From positions 1,240,001 to 1,304,000 of the forward strand of contig CBDFKV010000007.1 in the NCBI GenBank assembly GCA_965249035.1: a stretch of DNA of 64,000 nt. The letters run 5' to 3'. The DNA is from CBDFKV01 sp965249035. Its GTDB lineage: Bacteria > Pseudomonadota > Gammaproteobacteria > Arenicellales > Poriferihabitantaceae. The notes below the pieces were generated by a model. The model was given only the letters and a program-made list of their open reading frames with translations. It was not told the origin of the DNA and made no database searches. A program made the translations under genes and the position numbers. Numbering within the stretch: the stretch's first letter is position 1; each line of letters begins with the position of its first letter. Positions 45,124-54,017 of the stretch are shown in pieces.

Positions 45124-46242
45124 ATGCAAAAACCCAAGCTACTGTGGCTCAATATCTCGGTCTTCGCGATTACTGGCCTGATTACGCTGGTCGGCGTACC
45201 CACCTACGCACTGACCCGTGGATTCGATGGCTGGCAAATCGCCGCGATGATTATTGCTATCGGCTTTTGTGAAGTGTCGATTACCGCAGGCTACCACCGA
45301 CTATGGTCGCATAAAGCCTATGAAGCGCATTGGTTAGTTAAGGCTGTTTTTGTCATCGGTGGCACCTTCGCCACTCAGAACAGCATACTGCATTGGGCCT
45401 CGGATCATCGCCGACATCATCGCCATGTCGATGACACGCTGAAAGACCCCTACTCAGCCAAACGCGGCTTTTGGTATTCCCACATCGGCTGGATGTTGCG
45501 CGAGTACGGGGTCGAGCAGAATTATGAATACAGCAACTGCAAAGACTTGCAGCAAGACGCGATGGTGATGTGGCAACACCGCCACTATCTGCCACTGGTT
45601 CTCGGCATTAATTTTGGGATCCCCATTTTGCTCGGCCTATGGCATGGTGATTTTTGGGGCATGATCTTGCTGGTAGGCATCGCACGCTTGGCGATCGCCC
45701 ATCACTTTACATTCTTCATCAACTCACTCGCGCATATTTGGGGCTCCCAGCCTTATTCGGATCAAAACAGCTCCAAGGATAATGGCTTTTTGGCGGTGCT
45801 GACTATGGGTGAGGGCTATCACAATTATCATCACACCTTTCAACGAGACTACCGCAATGGTATCCGCTGGTGGCATTTCGACCCCACTAAATGGCTGATC
45901 CTTGGCTTAGCCAGATTAGGCATGGCGACCAAGCTTTACCGCACACCGGTTGAAAGAATAGAGACCTTACGCGCGAAAATGCTATTGATGCGAACGTCTC
46001 GTAAACTTGTGGATTTACCTCATGCAGATGTCTTATTGCTGCGACTGCAAGGAGAGTATGAAGCCTTGATCAAAAAAATTGAGGAGTTCGCGCAGGCTAA
46101 AAAACAATGGATAGAAGCCAATGCGGCGTCCGTCATGAAAGGCTATGACCTTGATGCCTTAAAGGAAAAAGTCGAAACACTGAAAGCCAATTTCAAGCAG
46201 CAGAAAAAACAATGGCTGATGCTGAATGCAAGAATCGCCTGA
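45124..46242 (+). CDS. Membrane fatty acyl (delta-9) desaturase
   Basis: 372 residues with four membrane helices and the three di-iron histidine boxes: HRLWSH, HRRHHRH and HNYHHTF. This is the acyl-CoA/acyl-lipid desaturase type that adds a cis double bond and adjusts membrane fluidity. The C-terminal 120 residues form a predicted coiled coil (LKEKVETLKANFKQQKKQWL), longer than in minimal desaturases. Monocistronic, 46 nt after batD. Confidence 0.9.
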   Translation: MQKPKLLWLNISVFAITGLITLVGVPTYALTRGFDGWQIAAMIIAIGFCEVSITAGYHRLWSHKAYEAHWLVKAVFVIGGTFATQNSILHWASDHRRHHRHVDDTLKDPYSAKRGFWYSHIGWMLREYGVEQNYEYSNCKDLQQDAMVMWQHRHYLPLVLGINFGIPILLGLWHGDFWGMILLVGIARLAIAHHFTFFINSLAHIWGSQPYSDQNSSKDNGFLAVLTMGEGYHNYHHTFQRDYRNGIRWWHFDPTKWLILGLARLGMATKLYRTPVERIETLRAKMLLMRTSRKLVDLPHADVLLLRLQGEYEALIKKIEEFAQAKKQWIEANAASVMKGYDLDALKEKVETLKANFKQQKKQWLMLNARIA

Positions 46243-46316
46243 ATAGGCGGGTTTATTTTGGGTTGTTTGCCTGACCGCCAAATATCTACCCAGCCAACAT
46301 TGGTGCTGCGCTAAGC

Positions 46317-46568
46317 GTGCTATGCTTAGCTTTACCCTCAACCACCCCAACTAGCCGCACCGTGATACTCGCAAGCTTTCTTTGGCTGTATTTATTGGCG
46401 GGCAGTGTGTTCGCTGTTGCGTTTTTCTTTCGCGGCTACCAATCTCTCTTGGCTGATGCGGCCCATTCAAAAATCCGATTACGCTTACTTTGGCTTCCTG
46501 GCGCCATTGCCATTTGGCCAATCCTTGTTTACAAGTGGCTAATTGCACCCAATCGGAGCAGTCACTAA
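46317..46568 (+). CDS. Small membrane protein of redox operon (83 aa)
   Basis: Two hydrophobic helices (VILASFLWLYLLAGSVFAVA and LLWLPGAIAIWPILVYKWLI) flank a short loop FFRGYQSLLADAAHSKIRLR. The start may be ATG 46317 or GTG 46362; the second removes a non-hydrophobic leader, and neither has a clear ribosome site. The stop codon is immediately followed by the next ATG, so it is probably translated with the three genes downstream. No named family recognised. Confidence 0.55.
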   Translation: MLCLALPSTTPTSRTVILASFLWLYLLAGSVFAVAFFFRGYQSLLADAAHSKIRLRLLWLPGAIAIWPILVYKWLIAPNRSSH

Positions 46569-46724
46569 ATGCGAAAAGGCCACCGAACATTTCATCGCTT
46601 ATTTTGGCTGATCACGACCCCAGCGCTCATCCTGTTTCTCTTATTAATCCTGTGGTTTCAACCCAAAGACTTGCCCGTCAATTCGGATCTTCCTGATCAA
46701 TCAAAGATTGGAGTAGTCCCATGA
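46569..46724 (+). CDS. 51-aa membrane peptide coupled to ferric reductase
   Basis: ATG at 46569 follows the preceding stop directly, and its TGA overlaps the next ATG (ATGA at 46721-46724). The product is a cationic N-terminus (MRKGHRTFHRLFWLITTPAL), one helix (ALILFLLLILWF) and a short polar tail. Position and perfect junctions on both sides argue it is real, although too short for routine gene calling. It may be a small subunit of the ferric-reductase-like complex. Confidence 0.6.
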   Translation: MRKGHRTFHRLFWLITTPALILFLLLILWFQPKDLPVNSDLPDQSKIGVVP

Positions 46725-47782
46725 GTCATGAGTTTGTACTGGTCAATTGGAATCCCCGAAAACGGGTATACGACCTCTGTTTATGGGCGGGGATAATCGT
46801 GTACCTGGCAATTTTTATCGGCGTCAGCAAGCAACAGTTTCAGGGCGAAGACTCTATTTCTACAGCAATCATACTGATCCGTGCGTTTTCCACTTGCGGG
46901 TTTTTGATGTTAACCCTGATCCTCTGTATTGGCCCACTAGCAAGAATTGACGACCGATTTCTGCCGTTACTGTATAACCGCCGTCACTTTGGGGTTTCGT
47001 TTTTCCTCATCGCCCTGATTCACTCTGGCTTATCCCTGTTTTGGTATCACAGCTTTGGTGACATCAACCCTATCGTCTCGGTCATCACCTCAGGTGGCGA
47101 CTATCAAAGCTTGAGTGGCGTTCCCTTCCAGCTGTTTGGTTTACTCGCCTTACTGATATTTTTTGTATTAGCAGCAACCAGCCATGATTACTGGAATGCG
47201 GTTCTTGGCCCATTGTGGAAAGGGCTGCACATGCTGGTTTACCCTGCCTACGCTTTACTGATAGCACATATTGGTTTTGGCGCCCTCCAAGAAGATAACA
47301 CCGGCTTGTTGCCGATCATGGTTTGGGCTAGCGTCATCGCAGTTAGTGGGTTACACCTGTATACCGCGCTGTTTAAGTCGCAAGCGACTAATAAACTCAC
47401 CGCAAGCGCTGAATGGATAGAGGTTGGAAAATGGCAAACGATTAAGAATAATCGCGCGATCACTGTCGAAGTAGGAAATGATGAGCGGGTCGCGGTTTTT
47501 CGCTTTGACCAGACTAAGCTGAGCGCCGTATCAAACGTCTGTCAACATCAAAATGGCCCACTGGGGGAAGGCAAGGTGATTGACGGCTGCATTACCTGCC
47601 CATGGCATGGCTATCAATACCGGCCTGAGGACGGCTGCTCGCCCCCGCCATTTACCGAAAAAATAGAAACCTATCATTTAAAGCTGCAGGGCGACACCGT
47701 CTACCTTGACCCAAACCCACTGCCACCCGGCACATCCAGGTCAGTGACAGAAATCCCGCAATCAAAACTGCCTAATGAATAA
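46721..47782 (+). CDS. Ferric reductase-like / Rieske fusion protein
   Basis: 353 residues. The first 220 form a six-helix ferric-reductase-like (b-type heme) membrane domain with candidate heme histidines in LIALIHSGLSLFWYHSFG and LHMLVYPAYALLIAHIGF. The C-terminal part is a Rieske [2Fe-2S] domain: CQHQNGPLGEGKVIDG followed by CITCPWHGYQYRPEDG gives the Cys-His/Cys-His ligands. An electron path from the Rieske centre to membrane hemes, or the reverse, is likely; partners are unknown. Overlaps genes at both ends. Confidence 0.85.
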   Translation: MSHEFVLVNWNPRKRVYDLCLWAGIIVYLAIFIGVSKQQFQGEDSISTAIILIRAFSTCGFLMLTLILCIGPLARIDDRFLPLLYNRRHFGVSFFLIALIHSGLSLFWYHSFGDINPIVSVITSGGDYQSLSGVPFQLFGLLALLIFFVLAATSHDYWNAVLGPLWKGLHMLVYPAYALLIAHIGFGALQEDNTGLLPIMVWASVIAVSGLHLYTALFKSQATNKLTASAEWIEVGKWQTIKNNRAITVEVGNDERVAVFRFDQTKLSAVSNVCQHQNGPLGEGKVIDGCITCPWHGYQYRPEDGCSPPPFTEKIETYHLKLQGDTVYLDPNPLPPGTSRSVTEIPQSKLPNE

Positions 47783-48551
47783 ATCTGATGACAAGCCCTT
47801 TTTTGTAGGTTATCTCGGCATGCCGCCCCAGTTAAAGCGGCTCTATGTGCTGATAGTGCTTATCCTGGGCGCCCTCTCCGCTTTCATTGGTTATTCGGTG
47901 GCAAGCCAACAACAAAGCACGGGGCCCGCCATTTGGCAAACTGATGCGACCGACACCATCACTGGGCTATTACGGGTTGATCCTTATCCTGTTTTGCATC
48001 GAATCGACCCAGACGATGGCAAAACCCTTCAATCCATCCTTTTAGTTAAGCAGGGCAAACACTCTGCCGACGATTATACGCGCGGCTTTAAGGACACTAT
48101 GGTTTCAGTCACTGGCTTTGCCATTGCCCGTGGTAAATGGGAGATGTTGGAGATGGCCTCCGAAACCGCCATTCAAGCGATTAACGATAGCGTCGAACCC
48201 GCGCTAAAATCCCAACTGTTAACCACAACAGAACCCACTCCATTGGGGCCAATAAGCGTGAACGGAGAAGTCATTGATTCAAAGTGCTTTCTGGGAGTGA
48301 TGAAGCCTGGAAGTGGTGGCATTCACAAAGCCTGCGCCGAAGTATGCCTACGCGGTGGCATTCCAGCGATGTTATTGGTTCGGGGTGAAGATGAGCAAAA
48401 ATATGGCTATATGCTAACCGGGGCTGATGGCTCAAGCGTATCCAAAGAGGTTTCAATCAAAGCTGCTGATCATGTGGCGGTTTCTGGTCAATTAGTACAA
48501 CGCGGCAGTCTGCTCTACATCACGCTGGCAGAACCTGGTTTACGCGGCTGA
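47775..48551 (+). CDS. Membrane-anchored protein with conserved Cys motif
   Basis: 258 residues. A membrane helix near residues 23-44 (RLYVLIVLILGALSAFIGYS) anchors a periplasmic domain. Near residue 165, GEVIDSKCFLGVMKPGSG and HKACAEVCLRGGIPAMLLV form a conserved-looking three-cysteine segment, a known but uncharacterised pattern. The fold around it looks OB-like (VAVSGQLVQRGSLLYITLAE). It overlaps the ferric-reductase/Rieske gene by 8 nt, so a redox or metal-centre partner role is inferred. Confidence 0.7.
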   Translation: MNKSDDKPFFVGYLGMPPQLKRLYVLIVLILGALSAFIGYSVASQQQSTGPAIWQTDATDTITGLLRVDPYPVLHRIDPDDGKTLQSILLVKQGKHSADDYTRGFKDTMVSVTGFAIARGKWEMLEMASETAIQAINDSVEPALKSQLLTTTEPTPLGPISVNGEVIDSKCFLGVMKPGSGGIHKACAEVCLRGGIPAMLLVRGEDEQKYGYMLTGADGSSVSKEVSIKAADHVAVSGQLVQRGSLLYITLAEPGLRG

Positions 48552-48591
48552 GCACCCTTTATTATCCAACGTACTGCTGTAGTCGAGTAAT

Positions 48592-48672
48592 AGATTCATA
48601 CTAAACAAGGAAATGCTAGAGTACGAGACACCAGCTGAGCGATTTAATGCATGTATTGCATCGACCGGTTGA
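48592..48672 (+). pseudogene. Remnant of an IS30-family transposase C-terminus
   Basis: The frame reads LEYETPAERFNACIASTG then TGA at 48670-48672, the characteristic end of IS30 transposases (..ETPAERFNACVA..). Nothing upstream continues the transposase. It is a scar of an old insertion between the redox operon and the next gene. Confidence 0.7.
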
Positions 48673-48803
48673 GTTCTCCGCCAATGGGCTTTACTTTTCA
48701 ATCGGGCAGAAACATACTCGATGCGGTCATTCAAGGAAGGGATCAAATATCAAAGCCCTAGTATTTTGTTCCCTAACATTTTTTGGCATTAGTGAGTTTT
48801 AAT

Positions 48804-49400
48804 ATGAGCACTGCAATCATCAATATTTCTCACCTTTTCCACCTTGCGTTATGTGAAATTGATAAATCCATCAATATTCTTAATAGCAATGAATGTGGCT
48901 TCCTTAACACATCATTGGCAAGGCAGGCGTTCGAAATATGTTCAAAGCTCGAACTTTTTGATAGCCACCCTGAATTTATTAACGTCTACCTTCTGTACCT
49001 AAGAGCACAGGAACGCGCAAAGTTCAAAAAATCACAGCATGGGGCTGCCGACCGCGATAAATACATGGAGAAAATCGAATCTGACATACGGGGTATAAGT
49101 AGAAATATAAAGACGGAAAATCTTAAGTGGGGTGAAAAAAAAGTAGACTTGTCTGACCCCAAGGTAGCTATGAACCGATGGCCTAGCATCTTTAACACTT
49201 TGTGGGGCAAGCAAAATAAAGATAACGCAACTTATAACAAGATGAGTGAGGCGGCTCACGTCGATATACTATATCTAGGTTCACGCTTCCTAGACGGTCG
49301 AAATGCCGATGCCCTCTCATTCGAGGTTTATGAATATTGGCGAGATCGTGCAATGAAAGTAATTTGCAGGCATGTACCAGATGCTAAGCTACCTCAGTAA
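48804..49400 (+). CDS. Hypothetical protein, probably horizontally acquired
   Basis: 198 residues from ATG 48804. All-helical, with ISHLFHLALCEIDKSINILN, SLARQAFEICSKLELFDSHP and YNKMSEAAHVDILYLGSRF. The arrangement (R-A-E-I near the start, a later S-E-A-A-H) is reminiscent of DUF5677-like proteins, but I do not claim it. Codon and base use is AT-richer than its neighbours and it follows an IS30 scar, so it was probably acquired by transfer. The sequence after it (GGGTCAGACTCGATT at 49434) also recalls mobile-element debris. Confidence 0.5.
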   Translation: MSTAIINISHLFHLALCEIDKSINILNSNECGFLNTSLARQAFEICSKLELFDSHPEFINVYLLYLRAQERAKFKKSQHGAADRDKYMEKIESDIRGISRNIKTENLKWGEKKVDLSDPKVAMNRWPSIFNTLWGKQNKDNATYNKMSEAAHVDILYLGSRFLDGRNADALSFEVYEYWRDRAMKVICRHVPDAKLPQ

Positions 49401-49547
49401 AAAACCGATAGAAAAACCGATATAAAACCGACAGGGTCAGACTCGATTGAAATGTCCGAAAAGGGCATTGAGTGTCATATTGGACTGCTGCTCCTACAGG
49501 AAACTGCCGAATATAATTCGGCCTAGTGTGCTGTTAGTGCTTTTGTT

Positions 49548-50315
49548 TCACTGAGGGGGGGGGTTAATAAAACCGCCGATCCAGGCGGGTAAAACCTTTA
49601 ATTCAGATTCATCTAGGCTGTTAATCGCTCGTGTACAATTTTGTGAAATTACTTCTGATACAGAATCATGCACCCACCATCCACCCGTTTCTATTTCTTT
49701 TGTCACCGCAACAATGGATAAGCCATTGTAGTCAGCCCACTGCTGTGCCAACGGTTCAGCAATGACTGCGACATCGGTATCACCATGCAACAACATACTA
49801 GTCGCGCCGACATGATTACCCACATAGAAAAAGGTATCCCAACTCTCCTTAACCCCCGCATCCAGCAGCAACTTAACAGGTTCAGCATAACCTGTAGGTG
49901 AGTCTTTACTAACAAAGGCTATTCGTTGACCCCGCAGCGAAGCTAGATCATTGATACCAGTGGATGCATGAACCAGAATTGCTCCACGAACGAATACTTC
50001 GCCATTGAGCGTTTTCGCTCGTGAAACAAGCCGATAGTTCGGGTGTTTTTTCTCAGCAATAGAAGTTGGGCTTGAGTCAAAAATAAGTTGCGCGGGTGCC
50101 TGGTCAGACGTCCTGTACGCACGTGCGTGACACCTTTCTTCTTTTAGCGCCTCGAGCAGTTTGCTCAAATGGCGGTTACCTGTCTCGCCACCGTCTGTAT
50201 GATCTATTAATACTGTGATTGATGACGATTCTTGAGAGGTATTCCCAGCTGATATCAGCGGTGAATATAGAAGAAATACCAGAATGATCACGTATGGTGT
50301 TATTAACGTATGCAT
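49548..50315 (-). CDS. PhnD/SsuA-like periplasmic binding protein
   Basis: 255 residues with a signal peptide ending PLISAG. The body resembles phosphonate- or sulfonate-type solute-binding proteins: HLSKLLEALKEERCHARAYR, LIFDSSPTSIAEKKHPNYRL, RGQRIAFVSKDSPTGYAEPV and DVAVIAEPLAQQW. No ABC permease or ATPase is adjacent, so it is an orphan, possibly a sensor partner. The gene ends in a C9 run (49555-49563) just before the stop, which could shift the last residues. Confidence 0.7.
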   Translation of the reverse strand: MHTLITPYVIILVFLLYSPLISAGNTSQESSSITVLIDHTDGGETGNRHLSKLLEALKEERCHARAYRTSDQAPAQLIFDSSPTSIAEKKHPNYRLVSRAKTLNGEVFVRGAILVHASTGINDLASLRGQRIAFVSKDSPTGYAEPVKLLLDAGVKESWDTFFYVGNHVGATSMLLHGDTDVAVIAEPLAQQWADYNGLSIVAVTKEIETGGWWVHDSVSEVISQNCTRAINSLDESELKVLPAWIGGFINPPPQ

Positions 50316-50464
50316 TGTCTTAGCTTCTGGTGAATCACTTTTGTCAAAGTGCCTATTGTGTCATACGAGATTCTTCTAAATTCGAAAGTATTAATTGAGA
50401 TCTGATTCAACTCGTATAGCCTACCCAAGAAATCGATTGCCCTACTGGACATATAAAAACAGCA

Positions 50465-51238
50465 TTAATCCAGTTGCAGCCTTAGGCGCTTAACATCTTG
50501 CAAATATGGTAGTCGCGCCTGCGCTTTAACAACACGCTTGAGGTCAATTTGTGCGGATATCATTTGCTGATCGGAACCCGCGCGCGCGGCATCGCTGCCG
50601 TCAGGTGCGACGATGCAACTCTCGCCCAGATAATTCAAGTCACCTTCAAACCCGGCATGATTGGCATAAATCAACCATACACCATTTTCAAACGCTCGAG
50701 TAGGCATCAATTGACGCGCCACCGTGGCCCAATTGTCAGTGAGCGCAGTGGGCACAATGACGAGCTGTGCACCCGCTTCGGCAACAGCTCGTACCGATTC
50801 AGGAAATTCAGCGTCGTAGCAAATTAAAATCGCGCAACGAATACCCGCTAGATCAAACAGTGTAAGACCACTTCCCTGCGCAAAACTACCAGCTTCAAAC
50901 CCTGGGGGTAGTAACATTTTACGGTGGTTTGCCACCACTTCGCCATCGGCATTAAAACACAGCGCTGAATTGTAAAGCTGATCTCCAACTCGCTCAGCAT
51001 AGCCATAGATAAGGGCAGTCTTTGACCGCTTTGCAAGCGCCCTCATTTGTTGTGCAAAAGGGCCATTGCTAGGCTCAGCGATTTGGCTAATTACACTACC
51101 GACGTTGTAGCCCGACATAAATAATTCAGGACAAACCACCAAATCAACCGCTTGGCTGGTGATCGCCTCAGATAATCGCTCTAAGCGTTGCTGCGGTTGC
51201 AAACCACCACCAGCACATTGGAAAACGCCCGCTCGCAT
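50465..51238 (-). CDS. Carbon-nitrogen hydrolase (nitrilase superfamily)
   Basis: 257 residues. Catalytic triad visible: Glu in VVCPELFMSGYNVG, Lys in NHRKMLLPPGFEAG and Cys in CAILICYDAEFPESVRAVAE. It hydrolyses an amide or nitrile; the substrate is not evident. The start overlaps the stop of the M24 peptidase gene by one base (TGATG), so the two are translated together, suggesting stepwise breakdown of one compound. Confidence 0.88.
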   Translation of the reverse strand: MRAGVFQCAGGGLQPQQRLERLSEAITSQAVDLVVCPELFMSGYNVGSVISQIAEPSNGPFAQQMRALAKRSKTALIYGYAERVGDQLYNSALCFNADGEVVANHRKMLLPPGFEAGSFAQGSGLTLFDLAGIRCAILICYDAEFPESVRAVAEAGAQLVIVPTALTDNWATVARQLMPTRAFENGVWLIYANHAGFEGDLNYLGESCIVAPDGSDAARAGSDQQMISAQIDLKRVVKAQARLPYLQDVKRLRLQLD

Positions 51239-52395
51239 CAGCGATCAACAACTAAAATGCTGCGTGGGTAATCGGTCAAATAGTCGCTGCCTGACTCGGT
51301 CACAACGATTGAGTCCCCGATCCGCCCACCGAGCTCACCATCAACCGAAATGCCCCCATCCACGGCGAAGGTCATTCCGGCTTGCAACACGGTTTTATCA
51401 CCGGCTTTTAACTCGGGTGATTCAAGATAAGCCATACCAATCGAGCGCCCAGTTCGATAACCCGTTTCATAACCGCGTTGGCGATAGACTTGATTGGCGG
51501 CTTCGGCGATGGACTCAGCGCTAACGCCCGGACGGATCACAGCGATTGCAGCCTGTTGCGCATCAATCGCCGCTTGCTGCACTTCTGCTGCTTCATCAGA
51601 AACTTCCCTGATGAAGAACATCCGGTCAAAGCCCAGCTTATATTGCTTAAACTGAGCCATATTACAAAAACAAAAATAGACTGGATCGCCCTTGTTTAAT
51701 GCTTTAACGCTGGCCCGACGGTGCACCATCGAGGTATCGCTACCGGATTGCATGATCTGTAAATTGTGAATCATCGGCGAGATAAAAGCTTCCCAGCCAC
51801 GGTCGGTAAGAAACCCTGCCGCCTTGCGCGTGCCGGCATTGATAACCGCCAGCGCCGCTTCATATTCCGGCGCGCCTTCTGCCAACGCACCCTCTGCCGC
51901 CTGCATCATCGCCCCCGCAATCTGCCCAGCCTTTCTCATGACTTCAATTTCTTCAGGAGATTTGACCATTCGCATCTCGCCTAATATCGGCGAAACATTG
52001 TCCAACGCCGTACTGGGCAGGTGTTCATCAAACCAGTTCCGTACAATCGGCGGCAATGCAGCCGATTCAACGCCCACTCGCCCAGGATGCTGCCCCATTG
52101 CCCGCTCCAAAATGCGCTCCCAACGATCATCACCCGAGTCTTGCCAGGTCTTAACCTCATCGACCCACGTCATGGCCGACACCATTTCGCTTTCCATTAA
52201 TGGTGTAATCACTATCGGCGCCTCGTCCGGCCGCACCAGTAAAAAAGTAGGCCGTCCAAACTCAACCGACAAATATCCCCAAAAGCCAGCTAAATAGGCA
52301 ATCGAGCTTTCGTCGGTAATCAACGCGAGATCGACGTTAGCGTCTTTCAGGCGCGACTGAAATTCACGCGTTCGCTGGCGGGCTTGATCAAGCAT
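51238..52395 (-). CDS. M24 family metallopeptidase (Xaa-Pro peptidase-like)
   Basis: 385 residues: creatinase-type N-terminal domain (DLALITDESSIAYLAGFWGY) and a pita-bread C-terminal domain (EGAPEYEAALAVINAGTRKA, RSIGMAYLESPELKAGDKTV, MTFAVDGGISVDGELGGRIG). Family members include prolidases, creatinase and ectoine hydrolase DoeA. Pairing with a nitrilase suggests an amide- or ureido-containing small molecule. Some of the canonical metal ligands are replaced, so it may not be a true peptidase. Confidence 0.85.
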   Translation of the reverse strand: MLDQARQRTREFQSRLKDANVDLALITDESSIAYLAGFWGYLSVEFGRPTFLLVRPDEAPIVITPLMESEMVSAMTWVDEVKTWQDSGDDRWERILERAMGQHPGRVGVESAALPPIVRNWFDEHLPSTALDNVSPILGEMRMVKSPEEIEVMRKAGQIAGAMMQAAEGALAEGAPEYEAALAVINAGTRKAAGFLTDRGWEAFISPMIHNLQIMQSGSDTSMVHRRASVKALNKGDPVYFCFCNMAQFKQYKLGFDRMFFIREVSDEAAEVQQAAIDAQQAAIAVIRPGVSAESIAEAANQVYRQRGYETGYRTGRSIGMAYLESPELKAGDKTVLQAGMTFAVDGGISVDGELGGRIGDSIVVTESGSDYLTDYPRSILVVDR

Positions 52396-52659
52396 AGGCT
52401 CCTCACACTTAAGAATTGGGCAAACTGTCTAACACAGCTAGCAATTATCAATCTGAGTCTATGCTCGTCCTCCCCTGATGGCAACGTAGCTGTAAACTAG
52501 AAAAAGTAAGGCCTTTTCGTCACGCATAACCCGCAGGCCATTGGTGACAAAACTGGTCAACTTGAAAGTATGTGAGTCAACATACGCACAGCCATCAATG
52601 GAAAGTCTGTGATCTGCATCAGCCATTGACCACCGATGCTGTGTTACGCGATCGCCCCG

Positions 52660-52998
52660 CTACAATGCATCATTATCCAATTCACCGGTTCTGATCCGCA
52701 CCACCTTTTCAATGTTGGTGACAAATATCTTGCCGTCACCCACCTTGCCGGTCTGCGCTGCTTCCATAATCGCTTCGATGACTTGGTCCAAAATGCTGGT
52801 ATCAACGGCCACTTCGATTTTAACTTTGGGTTGAAAATCCACCGTATATTCAGCACCACGATACAGCTCGGTGTGACCTTTTTGACGGCCAAAGCCCTTG
52901 ACCTCGATGACAGTCATACCACTTACACCCACTTCAGATAATGCCGAACGTACGTCGTCAAGACGAAACGGTTTAATAATTGCGGTAACCATTTTCAT
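52660..52998 (-). CDS. glnK: Nitrogen regulatory protein P-II
   Basis: 112 residues: MKMVTAIIKPFRLDDVRSAL, VKGFGRQKGHTELYRGAEYT and GKIFVTNIEKVVRIRTGELD. The T-loop tyrosine uridylylated by GlnD is Tyr51 in RGAEYTVDF. It senses ATP/ADP and 2-oxoglutarate. GlnB and GlnK cannot be separated from sequence here; there is no amtB downstream, which would have favoured GlnK. Confidence 0.92.
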   Translation of the reverse strand: MKMVTAIIKPFRLDDVRSALSEVGVSGMTVIEVKGFGRQKGHTELYRGAEYTVDFQPKVKIEVAVDTSILDQVIEAIMEAAQTGKVGDGKIFVTNIEKVVRIRTGELDNDAL

Positions 52999-53104
52999 AG
53001 TGTCATCCTCAAGATTTTTATTTACTCAGTGCGATCATACAAAAAAAATCCTCGAACAGGTCAAGGGTTTTTGTTTGAGTGCATAATCTTAATATACATC
53101 TACC

Positions 53105-53420
53105 CTACTTCTTGGCGATCTCCTCAAGCTGCTTGGCACGAACCATCTGGCCATCTATACCAGACTCTTTCCCGTCTTTCCCATACGCCACCGACATCCG
53201 TTGCGAGTAAGACACCATTGGCATGTAAACTTGGTTCCGTACTTTTTATTGATCTGGCCCTGATGAACTTCAACGTTCATCTAGCGATCCAGGCGCAGGG
53301 TGGTAATCGTGTCCGCACCTTCGTTGGTTAATTGCTCCTGACCAGCGAACCGATCCAGTACCCAGTAAAACCTTCTAGCAGATAATATACGGTTTCTAAG
53401 CTAAAGCCGCGAGCCTAGTT
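53105..53420 (-). pseudogene. Degraded gene, C-terminal part
   Basis: The minus strand reads, in pieces, LETVYYLLEGFTGYW, DRFAGQEQLTNEGADTITTL, then a TAG, MNVEVHQGQINKKYGTK, a one-base deletion near 53226, and YMPMVSYSQRMSVAYGKDGK to QLEEIAKK-stop at 53105. Joining frames gives a continuous, plausible protein with KKYGTK-(V)YMPMV. At least two frameshifts and one stop are present. I do not recognise the family. This fills most of the 540-bp gap between glnK and yciA. Confidence 0.55.
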
Positions 53421-53541
53421 TGTTTATGTCGCGCTTACTTTTTTCAATGACATGTAATCAGCTGATAAATGACACCTTTTCCAACCCACACGCCAACAAT
53501 AAACCGCTAAGATATCGAAGATATTGTTAACGGATAATGTG

Positions 53542-53964
53542 ATGCTCGCTACCACCCTCGTCAAGCCTGACCACCCAAAGGGCGAAATGCTCATGCGCAC
53601 GCTGGCGATGCCCGCCGATACCAACCCCAACGGCGATATTTTCGGCGGCTGGATAATGTCACAAATGGACATTGCTGGTGGCATCGTCGCGAAAGAAGTG
53701 GCCAAAGGCCGCATCGTCACGGTGGCGGTTGATTCAATGAAGTTTATTGAGCCGGTCAAAGTCGGCGACGTCGTTTGCTGCTATGGTGAGGTTGTGCGAG
53801 TCGGCACAACGTCCATTACCGTACACCTGGAGATTTGGGTCAAGCCGATGTTACGCGATGACCACCCTGATAATCATCAGTTCAAAGTGACTGAAGCCGA
53901 TTTCGTCTATGTCGCGATTGATGATGATGGCATTAAAAGGCCGGTCCGTAATAGCGCGGATTAG
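53542..53964 (+). CDS. yciA: Acyl-CoA thioesterase YciA
   Basis: 140 residues from ATG 53542 (a TTG 18 nt upstream is in frame). Hotdog fold: LMRTLAMPADTNPNGDIFGG with the catalytic Asp, WIMSQMDIAGGIVAKEVAKG, VAVDSMKFIEPVKVGDVVCC. Hydrolyses acyl-CoA in the cytoplasm. Monocistronic; a palindromic repeat lies just downstream. Confidence 0.92.
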   Translation: MLATTLVKPDHPKGEMLMRTLAMPADTNPNGDIFGGWIMSQMDIAGGIVAKEVAKGRIVTVAVDSMKFIEPVKVGDVVCCYGEVVRVGTTSITVHLEIWVKPMLRDDHPDNHQFKVTEADFVYVAIDDDGIKRPVRNSAD

Positions 53965-54017
53965 CGCATCTCTTGAGCGATTAATCCGACCGTAATATAA
54001 CGGCTAAATAAGTACTG

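Noticed and set aside
48540..48746. 68-codon minus-strand ORF
   Set aside because: Antisense to the IS30 transposase remnant; no start signal.
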